From Gibbula magus (Eukaryota; Mollusca; Gastropoda; Trochida; Trochidae): 64,000 bases of DNA. Both the position numbers and the translations under genes were made by a program. The stretch spans positions 36,990,656-37,054,655 of the forward strand of contig OW388291.1 in the NCBI GenBank assembly GCA_936450465.1, in the 5' to 3' direction. The notes below the pieces were generated by a model. The model was not told where the DNA came from and ran no database searches. It saw only the letters and a program-made list of their open reading frames with translations. Every line of letters begins with the position of its first letter. The stretch's first letter is position 1. Below, piece by piece: positions 49,170-61,741 of the stretch.

Positions 49170-50778
49170 TTCAAAACATATAGTTACCGCTTTTAAATGT
49201 AATAATCAGAGATATTTTAAGTTCAAAATAGGTTTCCCACAGGTGGTCACAACTGATATTTTCTATTTAGAAAAATACAGTGCTATTCATCAGTACTAAC
49301 CATTTACATTGCAAAAGTAATTTTCTTCAGTGTTTATTATTAAGTCAGGTTTATTTTAGTTCCGACTCGGAACAAATTTTTTAAAACATTTAAAACGAGC
49401 CTCTTATATCACAGTTACTCAAACTGATTAAATACCAGTTTGTCCTCGGCATTACTAAATGCTTATAACGCGAGTAATTTGTGCCAGGGGCTAAATCCTA
49501 CTTAAAAAGAAGGTTTTTGCAATAACTCATGCCAATCTAACTTTAATATTTGCTAGACATTTGCTAGAATCCAAGTTAATTATCGTTAGTTGCAAAAGAG
49601 ATTATAAACTTGACAGTTTTTGCTGGCTCCTAAAATGTAAGAGATTAGAAGATCAGCAAACAGACGGAGACATTGACTTGGTATTCAAAATATTCCTCAA
49701 ATACTCACATCGATGTCCAAAATAAACTTTTCATACTTTTGTAGCACAATGCTCTTTTATTTTCTAATACAATTAGCCTTATATTTGATTAATATTGCAG
49801 TTAATTATTGGAAGAGCTCAGTGTGTTTACCAAAAGATATGTTGGTCATAATTAATTACGGGTTTATCATTTTTTAATTATTTGGATTATATGATTACAA
49901 TGTAGCACTTTTTTGCATATTATCTTTTCTCAAATTTACCATTTATTATTTAAGTTTATACAATCTTTTGGTACGTTAACTGGTTAAACATCTCATGACA
50001 CGATCCAAAAACCATATCCATAGAAAACGGTTATCCCTATTCGAAGGAAATGGTGCGACATATGAAGCGACAGTGGTGTCAAACTCTTCATTGTGAGAGG
50101 TAGATTTGTAGATCTGATGAGAATTTGAGTGTGAAGACATTGAAATGGCCGCCCAATGCGAAATGGACTCGCATGGCTTAAACAAACCATGTACATTCCT
50201 TTTAGATTCGGGAGTATTATTTAGCCATTGGTAACACTTATTATTATTTTTGTGAGAGCACTTTATTTCAGGAAAGAAAATCGTGCTACAGCGCCTTTAT
50301 GCTTTCTAAGAAAATGTCAATAAACCGTATTTTCAATACAGATATTCAGGTATATCTATAGTGAATGTATGTGTTAGTTTGTAATCAATGTCATCCAAAA
50401 ATCCTTTACAGATACTGGAAATCATTATGTCCATGATATATTATACACAGACATCATAATCGTAGCTTGTCTTAGATTATCCTTTAAAGGCATTACCTTA
50501 AGACACGAATGAGACTATTTAAAGGCCACATGTCATCAAAGGATATTCCCAAAGAACTTCAGAGGTATGAATCATGTTATCAGAAGAATGATTTTGCATG
50601 AGTTATTTGAATATACAGCATCATCGCCCTCTAGCAGAATACAGACCACATTAAGCGACACCGTGTATAACTCATTAAGGTTGATGAAGTCTTAAGATCA
50701 TAATGAAGTCAGACAATGCCAAGAATGTTTACATATAAATGGCCCAATATAAGTTGTTAAACCGTCTGTTTGTATACA
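49170..50778. other. No feature recognised
   Basis: AT-rich. Minus-strand frames at 49,976-50,196 overlap in two frames and have no domain. Confidence 0.4.
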
Positions 50779-51052
50779 GGTGAGGTGAGTTGGGGTTTAA
50801 CCCCACTTTCAAGAATAGTTCACTTATATCGCGGCTGCTGTTATTATGGCAGGGGAAAAGCCCACAATGCCATGTGGCTATGCATTGCGGTGAAACCTGC
50901 GAACTCTGGCTTGAACTAGTAAACCATGTGTAGTACTACACTGAAATGTAGTGTAGCATCGCACCCTAACATTACTATGAGTAGAACAGTTGTCTACTGC
51001 AGACAAGGTTAACCGCATCTTGATCCGAAACTGCGCTATTCCGCCCTACGAA
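50779..51052 (-). mobile_element. Near full-length tRNA-derived SINE
   Basis: On +, GTGAGGTGAGTTGGGGTTTA then CACTTATATCGCGGCTGC, AAACCTGCGAACTCTGGC, CTACTGCAGACAAGG and a worn head (ATCTTGATCCGAAACTGCGCTATTCC). This is the longest copy in the window; the tRNA-like head is decayed. Confidence 0.8.
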
Positions 51053-53772
51053 TGACAATAATCAACCATAACTAGATAATTGGAACACATATATTCGATG
51101 TCTCATGTCATGTGATTAATCAAAATACTTTTTTAGAAATAATTAAATGGTTATTTGACAACCTATTTAGTACATATACTTTTCCGGATTGAAAATACTA
51201 TATATTATATAGTATTAAGAATATATATGGAAACTTTGACGTCGCCAAATATTTTACATTTCCATCTAAAAATATCCAAAACACATTACATTACGTGACT
51301 GATATCTTAAATGTTCACGCTTTACTTCGATATTGATCAGATTGTTGATATCTTTCTTCCAAAAAAAACTCTTTTAGAGCCAATAAATGTCAAATTAGCA
51401 AAAACTCAAACGCGCTGTCAGTTTCAATTTCATTGCCATTCGGATCGGTCTTCCAATTTTATTGAATATTGCTTGAGCTTACTGAAAAAGTCCAACCTGC
51501 ATGGAGATCACTTCTTCACATATTCACGTGCTAATTTGAGTAAATGTCGATAGACATTTTAAAAATAGATCCATTGGCTCCGTAGCTCATCAGGCTTAAT
51601 ATAAACACTATAAAAGTTCAAAATAGGATCAAAAACCTAACTGAACATGCCCTCTATATAGCTAGTTCTATTCTTGGCCACACATTGTAATCTTACATGG
51701 CCTTATGTGTATTGCAGCAGTCTATGCATTTAGAAATCCTTGTTCTTTGTTCAATCTGTGTTACAACAAACAATGTGAAGCTAAATAAATAAGTAAATAA
51801 ATGGCTGATCATTTGAATTAAACTGTTTTTAGAAAGTGATATTTTTACATGTTCAATTTCAAAACTTTATGTATCTATGAAATGCTATATACTTGTTGCT
51901 GGAATATGTTCTCCTCATATGTGTGAATTCAGCTAAAAATCAAACTTCGTAACATCTTTATTTTGAAGTCACTGATTGTAAATAGTTATATTCTGTAACC
52001 TATTTGTAACTTATGCTACATTTTTTAACTCTTCAAATATCAAATATATCACAATGTATTGTATTAGATCATTCCATGCACGAATTGATATTTAGAAGTT
52101 GTTGATGATCTTAATGTCAAATAAGATTAATACAAAGAGTCTCATTATCTCTAGTTTGTTTTCTTGCCTTAGATATCAATCAGTCGCTAATGATGTATTT
52201 CACGTTACTCTTTCACGGAAAGAAAGCTTCCATCAAAATATGTCTGAGCAAATAGCAAAATTGTAAATGTAAGTCGTTCACAATGACAATCGTGCAAATT
52301 ACCTGCGTCGTCTGTTGAAGATTCACCACATGGAAATGACAGATATTTGCTATTAAGATTCGTTTCAGTAGTCATATGGGAGTAATATATGCACTTTAGA
52401 TATCGAACTTATAGTTGAGGGTTCTGTGGGTGAATGGGTTAGCTGTTGGGACATACAGTGCCCGCCCAAAATGAAGTACAAGAATTTGTAATAAATCTGA
52501 TAGTTTGAGCCCAAATATGATAGTATTTCTTGGTTAAAGCGTTACTTTGTAGTCATCTTTTATCTATTTATCTATTTAACTTGACATTACTGTTAAGATA
52601 ATACAAATTAACGTCGTTCTTTGTCGGTTGGCCTTTAATGTGTTCTTGAGACAAATGAAGCCTTATTTATTTACCGTTATTCATTTTTTGGCGCCAAGTT
52701 ACAAATGTACTGACATTGTACGTCGAGCCGAACGAAATGTAAGATGTATGAACTACCCCTTGACACGTTGCGCACATTATTGGGAAAGCTGTTTGTTATC
52801 AGTTCATACAATAATCTTGAATCCAATGTTAGTGTTCTTGAAAGTAGTTAATTATACACTTACAAGCTGGAAACATTTCTATCTACAGCTGACTATTTCT
52901 CCGGTGTTCAGAAAGTTTAGCGATTGTCTGACACTAATCGTTAATTATTGCTTCGTCCCAGCAAGTGTGTTTACGATTGAGTATAACCCAGTGATTGCGT
53001 CTCTCTCCTGAGACACGTTGTTACGAAGAGTATGTGATTCAATCCTTTTCAAACTGCTGTGCGAAAATCTAATTACTTCACTGGGCGCGAGTGACATTCA
53101 GATTACACTAACGAGTTTTGCTTTATCCTTGACGACTATTAAACAGGGTAGTAAAATCATCCACAAATCTACCACCTCAGATTGATTAAATGATTGGTAC
53201 CGTAAATGCAATGTTCAATGTTAGATAACATTTTATCATATAAGACCCATGACTACTCCATTAGCGAATTTGTATTACATGTTTTTGCCTCCCGACTTTC
53301 CGTTCGTTATTAATATGAAATAAAGACTTTCAGTTATTAAATATGTCAGTTATAAAGGTGTCGTGTTCCTAAGCCACGTGACGATCGGCTATCAAGACAC
53401 AAAGTAACAAAGAATGGTTTCTTTAACATACTGACGATGGTACACAGTTAAGTTGGGCGATAATGTAGAAAGTCGTAAGGTTCTCAAGAAGCCTTAACAC
53501 CCTGAGGTTCCATTCTGATTGCAATGTTTTCGCTTCACTGGACAGCATTAAACCTTTTTGAACTTATTCGACAAGGTGGCAAGGGGTTGGTGAAAATTCA
53601 TTGTTAGCATCTATTATTTACGAGGACGTAATCATCCTAAAATGACTGGTCACACATTTTTGACATTTGAAGTAAAATGTCCATTATATCACCGAAAAGC
53701 TATTTTAAAGGACGTGCTTAGAGGTAGAGAACCAAAAAGGCTACTGTTGAATTGAACTGAATATTCTTGGTA

Positions 53773-55037
53773 AAGGTGCATCCATTGTGTTTCATAAAAT
53801 TGTATAATTTTCTTTAATACATTCCAACTCATCACATGTGCTGTCTACATAAATTCACCCAGCTTGCATAGTTATCCCAAATCGTCAAATACCGTATTCA
53901 TATCGACTTATCTTACTGATTTTTCATTGAAGAATATTTTTCAATCTTGCTATCAACCTCTTATGTCAAGTAAAGTGTAAGGTACATGGTATTTCCAGTC
54001 CCCCGGCGACTGTCGAATGTCCGTAACGATCAGTCACTACACATTTCATGCAACCGCCATGTTTTAAGAAACAGGAAAATGTCTTGCTCAACTCTCTTGG
54101 AAGATTTCCCACACGTACAGATGACACTAGCACACTGACCGCGAATTTGTCATGAACGTTATTTGTTCACGTGTATATAGTTATCAATGTGATATAAATA
54201 AACAATATCATGACCCGAAAATAGTGTTTACATAATCGTTCTGCACCATGTGCTTATCAGCTGATTGTGTTGATGCTGCCGTTCATTGGTGGTTATATTT
54301 AGATTCCTAGCACACTAAAGTTTCATTGGATAAGACTAATGACGCGACAAGACTGCGGATTCAATTACTCAATGTATCTTCGTGAGTTTTAATTAGTTTC
54401 AATTGCCATTGCAAATTGTGTATCAGTACTGTTTGAAATTTGATACAAATAATAAACTGCGACATTTAACCCTTCTATACATTTATTTGATAAACTTATT
54501 TTGATTAAAACTCTGAAATAAAATCGATGTTTCTTTTTCTGTTTGACATCAACAGACATTTTTTTAATAAACGCCCCCTTTTTACGATTTTTTAAAGTCA
54601 TTTTAATAAACGCCCCCTTTTTCCAATTTTTTAAACGCCCAGGGCTTATATTACGGCGAATACGGTATATCATAATTACTAGTTTCCAATTAAAATTGAG
54701 TAACATCATTATGCATGTGCAGAAACCGAAACTGCACGTCCCATTACATGCACAGTAGTTATATGACCTATTAAACACTACCAACTCAAATTTGTCTTTT
54801 TGTCTATTATAAATAAGATTCCAAAATTACGTTTGACTCATTCACGCGCGCCACACGCTGTGCATTTACCGGTTTTCGATAAAAAAAATCACTACTTTTA
54901 CCTTAATATCGTCAATATGCTATGTCTACTATCATCAAAATATTAGTTTTCGGTAACAGTCGTTACTTCTCGATAAAGTAACACCATTTATAACGTTTGC
55001 AATATGTGACCCCCCAAAAACACAATGGATGTACCTT
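53773..55037. mobile_element. 1,265-bp DNA transposon, TA duplication, no transposase
   Basis: Left end AAGGTGCATCCATTGTGT, right end its complement ACACAATGGATGTACCTT, flanked by TA at 53,771-53,772 and 55,038-55,039. Units beta (about 21,905) and gamma (about 34,570) give the empty site CTGGGCAAAGGG. The right ~370 bp match the inverted element at 13.08 kb. The middle (54.5-54.66 kb) holds a duplicated AATAAACGCCCCCTTTTT and a CCCAGGGCTTATATTACGGCG stretch that may be another insertion. Antisense frames near 54,389-54,784 are low complexity, not transposase. Confidence 0.85.
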
Positions 55038-55039
55038 TA

Positions 55040-56960
55040 AAGGGCTTGACACACCAATGTAACCTTTTGTCTGCTCCGTTAGTTATCATTGAATATATTT
55101 GAAGCAGGGAAGCAGGGTACAAGGTATTACTACTATAAACAAAACAAAGATTCAAGACTCATCATGATGGAGATTCAACAAAACTCATGAATGACGTCAG
55201 ACTACGTAGTGTCACCTGCTTCCAGACCTTGAATACATTTTCACATGAACATTTCGTCTTCTCTCAGAGAGATTGATCGCACATCCGCCTTGAAAAGTCA
55301 TTTGTTGGCACGATCCCTAAGTGGGACTACTTCTTCATCCAGTATTTGTTTAAGCTGACTAAAGAGTGAAAATAAACAAAAGAAGAGAAAGTAAGACATT
55401 GCAATTGATCACCGCAGATTCCTCACACATGAACAGAGACTATGCTACTCACTCTCTTAACATAAGGGAATTGGTTAAACCCGAGAGTATTTCATTTTCT
55501 TACAGAGGTCCCACCCTTGTGGCCTTGCATCGTGATGAAACAATGAGCATTGGCTGGAATTAGCGAACCTTTGGTACTGCAATAAAATGCAATTCAATGC
55601 CCCAAAACATACTTACGGATAGAACAACTGTCGGATATCATCACGCGAAGGCAAACGCGCTAACCATTGCGAAATCAAACCGCGAAGAAATACTGTTCCT
55701 TGATTCCTGGCAAGCTATGTTATGATCGATAAGCTTTCAAAATGTGTCATGCATTCCAAATGTTACATAAATAAACACTTTTCTGAAACAGTGTTACACC
55801 GCTGAATGTGTTTTACAAATAGGCAACCTGATCATCCCTTCATATGGCATCACAAAATCACAAATTCATGTCACATTACTTTTTCACAACGTGCACGAAA
55901 AACTCCCGCAGACTGCATGAGCTGCACGTACTATTTATCCTTGTACATTTCAGAACCTTAGAATCAGCAGGAGATACATGTGCACATTTAGTGGTTTGTT
56001 GTCCATACATTTCTTGTTTTCATGAACTTAACGTGCGCGATTAGCCAGTTTCATTCATAAAACTAATCAATTTTGTGGTTCATTTACCAATGCCAGAGGG
56101 TTATCGTGTCGCTGTGGGAAAACGTACTGAATTAAATGGTTAATGTAGATATTATTTTTTTCGCAACTTTGTCAAATTACACCTAAAAAACTCATCAAAA
56201 TTAAGGATTGACCCTTGCTTGGTCATACAAAAACTTCTATTCGTTATGTAAAAATAAAAAAAGAGATTAAAAGTATTCATACCATATATTTCGAGATTAT
56301 TCATATAGACCTGTTTTAATCTTTTTAATGATTTTAGCACGAAAATCGTTCAAATATGTTTCAACATTCAACGTGTTTTTTTTTTATAATGGCATGTATT
56401 GTACTGTACTGTATTCTTATTGTAGAACACACCTTCGAAAAGAAATATTACATTGTGGATCAATACACCTTGTTATGCAACAGGAGGGTCATAAATGGCT
56501 GACGGTATTACGGATACCATAGTGATCTATAAAACTTAGTTTAATGGAGTTGATCATAGAAGCGCTATCACAGCATAACTAAGTTAAGGACACTTTGTTC
56601 TCAGTTCTGTTTCTCATTATGTAACATTATTACCTGACGTATTTCAGTCTTCATACACTAAACTCGATTAACTTATAGACAGGCTTTAGAGAAGAGTGAT
56701 TGTTAATCAATGACCGCAACGCATTGTGTAACTCTTGTACTCCGAAATAGAAGCTTTTCAAGGATGTGAGAGTATTCTAAGGATGTTTGCAATATTTTTT
56801 CACTGAAAAAACATTGTAGCACACATAGGTTACTCAAGTAATTTCTTCCCACATAACGTAATTTCAAATTAGAGCGTTTTCGTATGCCAGTACTATATTG
56901 CTGGTAACAGAATGTCGTGTGGTCAGTGACGTTGCAGTGTAAACATTTGGTCTATTCAAG
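55040..56960 (+). repeat. Array blocks f (end), g and h (unit delta)
   Basis: 55,040-55,400 matches 21,905-22,280 and 34,570-35,060. 55,480-55,680 contains the ancestral SINE. 55,730-56,110 matches 35,420-35,760. 56,540-56,680 matches 36,110-36,230 (also inverted at 6.9 kb). 56,690-56,960 matches 22,650-22,930. No coding frame is conserved among copies. Confidence 0.7.
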
Positions 56961-56962
56961 TA

Positions 56963-57212
56963 ACCAGGGTTCGAATCCTACCAGGGGCACGACACCTTTG
57001 TCTGCAGTAGAGAACTGTTCTACACGCAGTAATACACTGAATTTTAGCGCAGTACCACCCGTGGTTCGCTAGTTCCAGCCGATGCTCGCAGGTTTCACCG
57101 CAATGCATAGTCACATGGCGTTGCGGGCTTTCTACCTGCTATAGTACTAGCATCCGCGATATAAGTGAAATACTCTTGAAATGGCATTAAATTCCAACTC
57201 ACTGAAATATAC
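56963..57212 (+). mobile_element. tRNA-derived SINE joined to the hAT remnant
   Basis: Starts at the B-box region (GGTTCGAATCCTACCAGGGG) and runs through CTGCAGTAGAGAACTGTTC, GGTTTCACCGCAATGCATAG and GTGAAATACTCTTGAAATGG. The ATG of the first hAT frame lies in the SINE 3' end at 57,181, where related copies read GAAAGCGGCGTTAAA. Confidence 0.8.
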
Positions 57213-59330
57213 GGGAAGCAGTACGAACATGTCGACACATCTGAGAGGACATCATTCAGATACAGATATTGATGGTCAATCGAAATCATACTCAGAATCA
57301 AAATATATGAAAACTCATCATAATAGTACACGCCCTTCGAACGTGTGTCAACTTCGACTAAATGAGGCATTCAAGACCAAGTTATCGTCTCGCTCTACAC
57401 GGGCACAGGCAATCACAAACGCAATTGGCACATTAATTGCTATGGATATGCTGCCGTTTTCGGTTGTGAAGAATACTGGTTTCAAAAGCTTGATTTACAC
57501 ACTGGATCCCGCCAGGGGCACGGCAACTTTGTCTGCAGTAGAGAACTGTTCTACACGCAGTAAGGTTTGGGTGCAATGCTACACTGAATTTCAGCGTAGT
57601 ACCACCCATGGTTCGCTAGTTCCAGCCGATGCTCGCAGGTTTCACCGCAGTGCATAGCCACATGGCGTTGCGGGCTTTCTCCCTGCCATAATACTAGCAG
57701 CCGCGATATAGGTGAAATACTCTTGAAAGCGGCGTTAAAACCCCCTCACTCACTCACACACTGGAACCAATTGCAAGATATGACATATCTTCTAGAACAC
57801 ACTTTACCAATTATGTGTTACCCGAACTGTCCAAGTCAGTAAAATCACGTGTTGTGCAAAGTATTTGTTCTGCATCATCAATGGCTTAAGCTACTGACGG
57901 GTGGACGTAGAGGTCCACAATGAGTTACAGTGGGCAGTCAACGATGACTGGCAAATATGACCCAGTTCTACAATCTATACCATTACGTGAGAGCCATACT
58001 GGTGCAAATCTCGCACCTGTATACGTACTTGTGGGGACGGTTGACGATTGGAATTTTGCAAATTTTTCACAGATTGTTATTACGACCAACAATGCCAGAA
58101 ACATTGAGAGTGCAATAAAAAAAAAAGGTATCGGTTTGCACCTCACGTTAGATGCTTTGCACATACAGTGAACTTAGCTAGTCAAATCGCAATGATAGTG
58201 ACACAGATGACAAGAATTATGGGAAGAGTGAGGCGAGTATTGTCGTTCTTCATATATGCTTCATCTATGCTTAAGTCGAAACAATCAGTTCTAGAATTAC
58301 CATGTCACAAACTGATCCAAGAAATGTCCACCAGGTGGAACTCGAGCTATTATATGCTAGAACAATATCTGGAGCAGCAAGCTATCTTCGCCACACTTAC
58401 CACTTAAGATATTCAAAGAATGCAGATTCACCGGTCACCCTATCTGATGACGATGTCAGTGGTGTTGCAGCAGCAACAAACGTTCTAAAGCCCCTGAAAA
58501 CCATAAAAAAATAAACTATTCTGTGCTATGAAAAGGCTCCAACAGTGTCCTTGATACAGCCCCTGAAACACCTGATTCTAAAGTCGATGGCAGAGAGACT
58601 CAACCATGGCAAAGGCTCAGCCTTTTTCAAGGACACGACAGTCCGCTACACTGATGCTGAGCTTAATATGTTCCTGCATGAAGCCACAGCTCTTGACCCC
58701 AAGTTCGCTCCCTGCCATACTACACTGACGAGGAGAGACTGCAATTGTACAACAGACCAAGCCTATAAGCTGTGAAGCATGCATGTCTAGAGGCAAGTAT
58801 TTCATACTAATATGGTACTGGATTTTTAAACGTTCATACAATAGTATAATATAATATATATGTTCAAATTTAAATATGTCTGATTGACCAGTGTTAGTCA
58901 TTTCTTTATACTTACACTGTCTGAGAGTACCATTTCAAAATTTCAGTTAATTTATGAAATATTGTTGTTTGTTTCGGACTCCAGTGAAAGTGGAGATGGA
59001 ACCTGAGCCCGGAGTGCCACCCCTTCCATTTGTGCCTGACAGTGACCGTGCCGAGGCTACCGACACACACACAGATTGAGCCAAGCACTGAAGAAACCGA
59101 AATCAGATATGTCGGAAAAATCAGCTATGGAAGAAATATTTGGTGATATATTCATTACCAGTGTTCAGGAAGGAAAGCCACTTGCAAGTCAGATTGAGGA
59201 TGAGTACAAAATAGAACCTTGTATTCCTCTCACAGAGAATCCATTAGATTGGTGGAGAGCGAAGTCCATCTGTTACCCACAGGAGATACTTGGGGATACC
59301 TGCAACCTACCGCTGGGGACATTGTAACCG
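57181..59330 (+). pseudogene. hAT-superfamily (ZBED-like) transposase, broken, two exons suggested
   Basis: KYTGSSTNMSTHLRGHH is the second half of a BED zinc finger; the Cys half is missing. Then come RAQAITNAIGTLIAMDMLPF and KNTGFKSLIYTLDP, an interrupting SINE, and EPIARYD...FTNYVLPELSKSVK. ATDGWT carries a catalytic-region Asp but is flanked by stops at about 57,887 and 57,909. LRESHTGANLA, GRVRRVLSFF, HKLIQEMSTRWNSSYYMLE and VTLSDDDV..VLKPLKT follow, then HEATALDPKF. After a likely intron (acceptor CTCCAG near 58,983) the C-terminal dimerisation region reads NPLDWWRAKS and, shifted, YLGIPAT. Order and motifs are those of hAT transposases. Multiple stops and shifts make it non-functional. 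Confidence 0.9.
57507..57755 (+). mobile_element. SINE inserted in the hAT gene, 10-bp target duplication
   Basis: ACACACTGGA flanks it at 57,497-57,506 and 57,756-57,765. The body runs from TCCCGCCAGGGGCACGGC to a tail of CTCACTCAC repeats. Read through, it adds an artificial 40-odd residue tail to the first hAT frame. hAT text (LDP...) resumes directly after the second duplication (LEP...). Confidence 0.93.
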
Positions 59331-60119
59331 CTCACAGAGCATAATTTTTGGGTTGACATTTGACACATATCAGTGGTTGAATGATTTTGTTACACCACTT
59401 TCAAGTACTTTGTAGTTTTATTTTTACATTTCGAGTTTTACAAAACTGTTCATGTTTTAATTGTGAACTTTATTTAAATGAGAGTCTGAGTCTCAAACTG
59501 TTGATCACTGACTAGTGATAAGATATATTAAATCCCTGAATTGGAAAGTATTTGACACTTACACAATTTGGACACTTTACAGTCACTTTTCTGTTTGCAA
59601 TGGGCAAAATTTCATTTCTTTTCAAGAAACATTATTGTGATACTCATTTCAGTCAATTTAAATCTTCAATTTACTTTGTAAATGTTCAAACAAATGTGCA
59701 CATAGTAAATTTCCAATTGGCAGGTTTAGTGTATATTGTTAACAACTATTTCGTCATTTTCGTGACGTTGTTGTTGAGAATAAATACTTGTAATTGCTTG
59801 ACAGTTGATACAGCTACAGATGAGAAATGTGAATCTTCAGTGACCAGTAGGTCCAGTACTGACCACAGACAACTTAGTCAAATCAAGTTACTGGTTGAAA
59901 CAGGTTGATTCTTTGAAAAAATAAAGCAACAAAGACATAAAACAGTGTTTTGTCTGTTTATTGAATATTGAGATCTCTACAATACATGGATGTCACCATT
60001 TCTTTTGGTTAGGATTCTTTTAATACTTAACTTTCAAATGTGGTGTGTATCGAGATGCATATCGTATCGTGGCCTTGACATCTAGAAACGTATCGTATCT
60101 TGACCCTCCTGTATGGTTG
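59331..60119. other. No gene recognised
   Basis: The open frame at 59,552-59,908 is hydrophobic and AT-driven. Its last part (TVDTATDEKCESSVTSRSS...) is bounded by TTGACAG and ACAG|GTTGAT and could be an upstream exon, but it does not join in frame to the transposase exon at 60,679. Left undecided. Confidence 0.35.
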
Positions 60120-60310
60120 AAGCCCTACTCCCGACAAAACCTTCACCAGGTACCCATATGCACTATTGGGTGAACAGAGGCACATTTTGAATTAACTGAG
60201 GGCGACACGACACGTCTTTCAACTCACGTATCAGGGTTGACACGGAAACACCCTTCACACATCCATATTATCCATCCAGGATGTTGGTCACCAATCCGAC
60301 GAACTGAACT
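60120..60310 (-). repeat. SINE core repeat
   Basis: AAAACCTTCACCAGGTACCC, TGGGTGAACAGAGGCAC, ACTGAGGGCGACACGACAC and CCAGGATGTTGGTCACC; third dispersed copy of the repeat in array block i. Confidence 0.65.
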
Positions 60311-60678
60311 TCATGTATTTTATTTAACAATGAACGTGACTTTTCTAATATAACTTCTTGCGACTACCGTTTCAAAGTGACAATAGTGGAATTTCCGCAA
60401 GTCATGTGACCTGTGAACCGATCACGTGGTACTCAACTCACCTCAATTAAGTTATAACGCACTTTCTCGGGTAATAATCTCAATAAATTAAACATATTAC
60501 ACTATTGGTTGCAGGTTAATATGTCACTTGTAAACCCTTTAACGGGATGTCTGTATAAAGATCAACCTTTTTCTTATTGGTTACTTGCAAATTATTATTG
60601 ACCTCCCAGTATCTGCTATAGCGAAATATATTATGTAATGAACACATCCATGTTAACTGATTAATGTTTACTTTTCAG

Positions 60679-61450
60679 GAGAATGCGAAAAACAAAGATG
60701 ACCATCACCCAATGGGACTTTCTACCTTCACAGCTTTCCTGTTTGACACTTGTGCGACTGAGACGTGGCCTGGATGTTGACCATTTGAGTGATCTATTTG
60801 GCGTCTCATCATCTACAGTCAGCCGTTACTTTCGGACTTATATTGAGTTTATGTCCAGGGAACTCAGTTTTGTTGTTAAGTGGCCAATCAGACTACAGGT
60901 TCAAGCTAATCTTCCAAAGGCATTTAGATATTTTTTTAAAAACAAACTATTGCAATCATTGATTGTACAGAGTTTTTTGTACAGAAACCCTCACTGCCAT
61001 CTAGTCAGAGAGTGACCGGGTCCCAGTACAAACATCACAACACCTTCAAATGTCTGGTTGCTATTTCCCAAACAGGTGCATTTACTTACATCTCTCCATT
61101 GTGGTCTGGGTCAGTGTCAGATAGGCGCATGGTCAAAGAATCAGGATTCCTTGACAACTTAAACTATGGTGATGATATAATGGCTGACAGGTTTGTTTTT
61201 ATTAGGGATCTTTTAGCATTGAGAGGATGTACTTTGAACATACCACCCTTTGCACATGGTAAGCAGTTAAGCAAGGCAGCTGTTCAGAAAACCAGGAGAA
61301 TAGCACATGCTAGAATACATGTTGAAAGGGCTATTGGTCGCCTTAAGAATTTTAAATTTTTACAAGGTATTTTCCCATTGAAATCAAAGAAGCTTATAAA
61401 TCAGGGTGTACAAGTTTGTGCTCAGTAATGCAATTTTACAATATTGATAC
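60679..61450 (+). pseudogene. IS4EU/Harbinger-type DDE transposase, frameshifted
   Basis: An acceptor TTTACTTTTCAG precedes 60,679. The HTH-like start reads LTLVRLRRGLDVDHLSDLFG and VSSSTVSRYFRTYIEF. A one- or two-base shift near 60,935-60,955 separates it from the DDE core, which continues in another frame: IIDCTEFFVQKPS (first Asp), SQYKHHNTFKCLVAIS, WSGSVSDRRMV, GDDIMADRF (second Asp; the usual Gly after ADR is replaced by Phe) and RIAHARIHVERAIGRLK (Glu). A TAA at 61,426-61,428 cuts off a final CNFTILIP. These are DDE_Tnp_4 (HARBI1-like) family motifs. Decay is light, so intact relatives probably exist elsewhere in the genome. Confidence 0.85.
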
Positions 61451-61741
61451 CATGAACACAAAAATGGTAGTTTTAAGCTTTTTACTCAAAGTTGTCTCCC
61501 ATGTATTGTTATTGGGGTGAGTTCACAATGTCATGTCCAAGTGTTTTTTCAGCTGATCAGGCCTATAATATTCAGAATCGCTTTCAAATAACAATGTTAT
61601 CAATGTAGTCCAATTGAAAAATTATGATTTTAAAAATAAATTCCGTCCCTGTTTTGTACTTGATTTTTCATACTTGCTTCTTTTCCCTTCTGCCATCAGA
61701 CATTTTGCCCCCATAAATCCATGAACCAAGTTGTTAATTAT

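Larger units (their letters stand above)
43280..57000 (+). repeat. Array unit delta (truncated at its right end)
   Basis: Blocks m (43.30-43.52 kb), n (44.04-44.21), c' (46.21-46.49), d (51.12-51.24), e (51.95-52.15), A-like (52.92-53.10), f (53.39-53.77 and 55.04-55.17), g (55.25-55.68) and h (56.69-56.96). It is interrupted by the Tc1 element, by 46.5-51.1 kb and by the TA-flanked element at 53.8 kb. It ends where SINE and hAT sequence begin near 56.96 kb. The A-like block precedes f here and is on +, unlike beta and gamma, so this unit is also rearranged. Confidence 0.65.

Noticed and set aside
52628..53011. 127-aa plus-strand frame as a gene
   Set aside because: Its 3' part is a decayed copy of array block A in a different reading frame from the other copies; no domain.
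57920..58171. Overlapping frames on both strands (57,920-58,171 plus; 57,925-58,164 minus)
   Set aside because: The plus frame is part of the decayed hAT transposase; the minus frame is its shadow.
59552..59908. Possible upstream exon of the IS4EU transposase
   Set aside because: Splice-like edges exist, but the phase does not join to the exon at 60,679 without a stop; not enough support.
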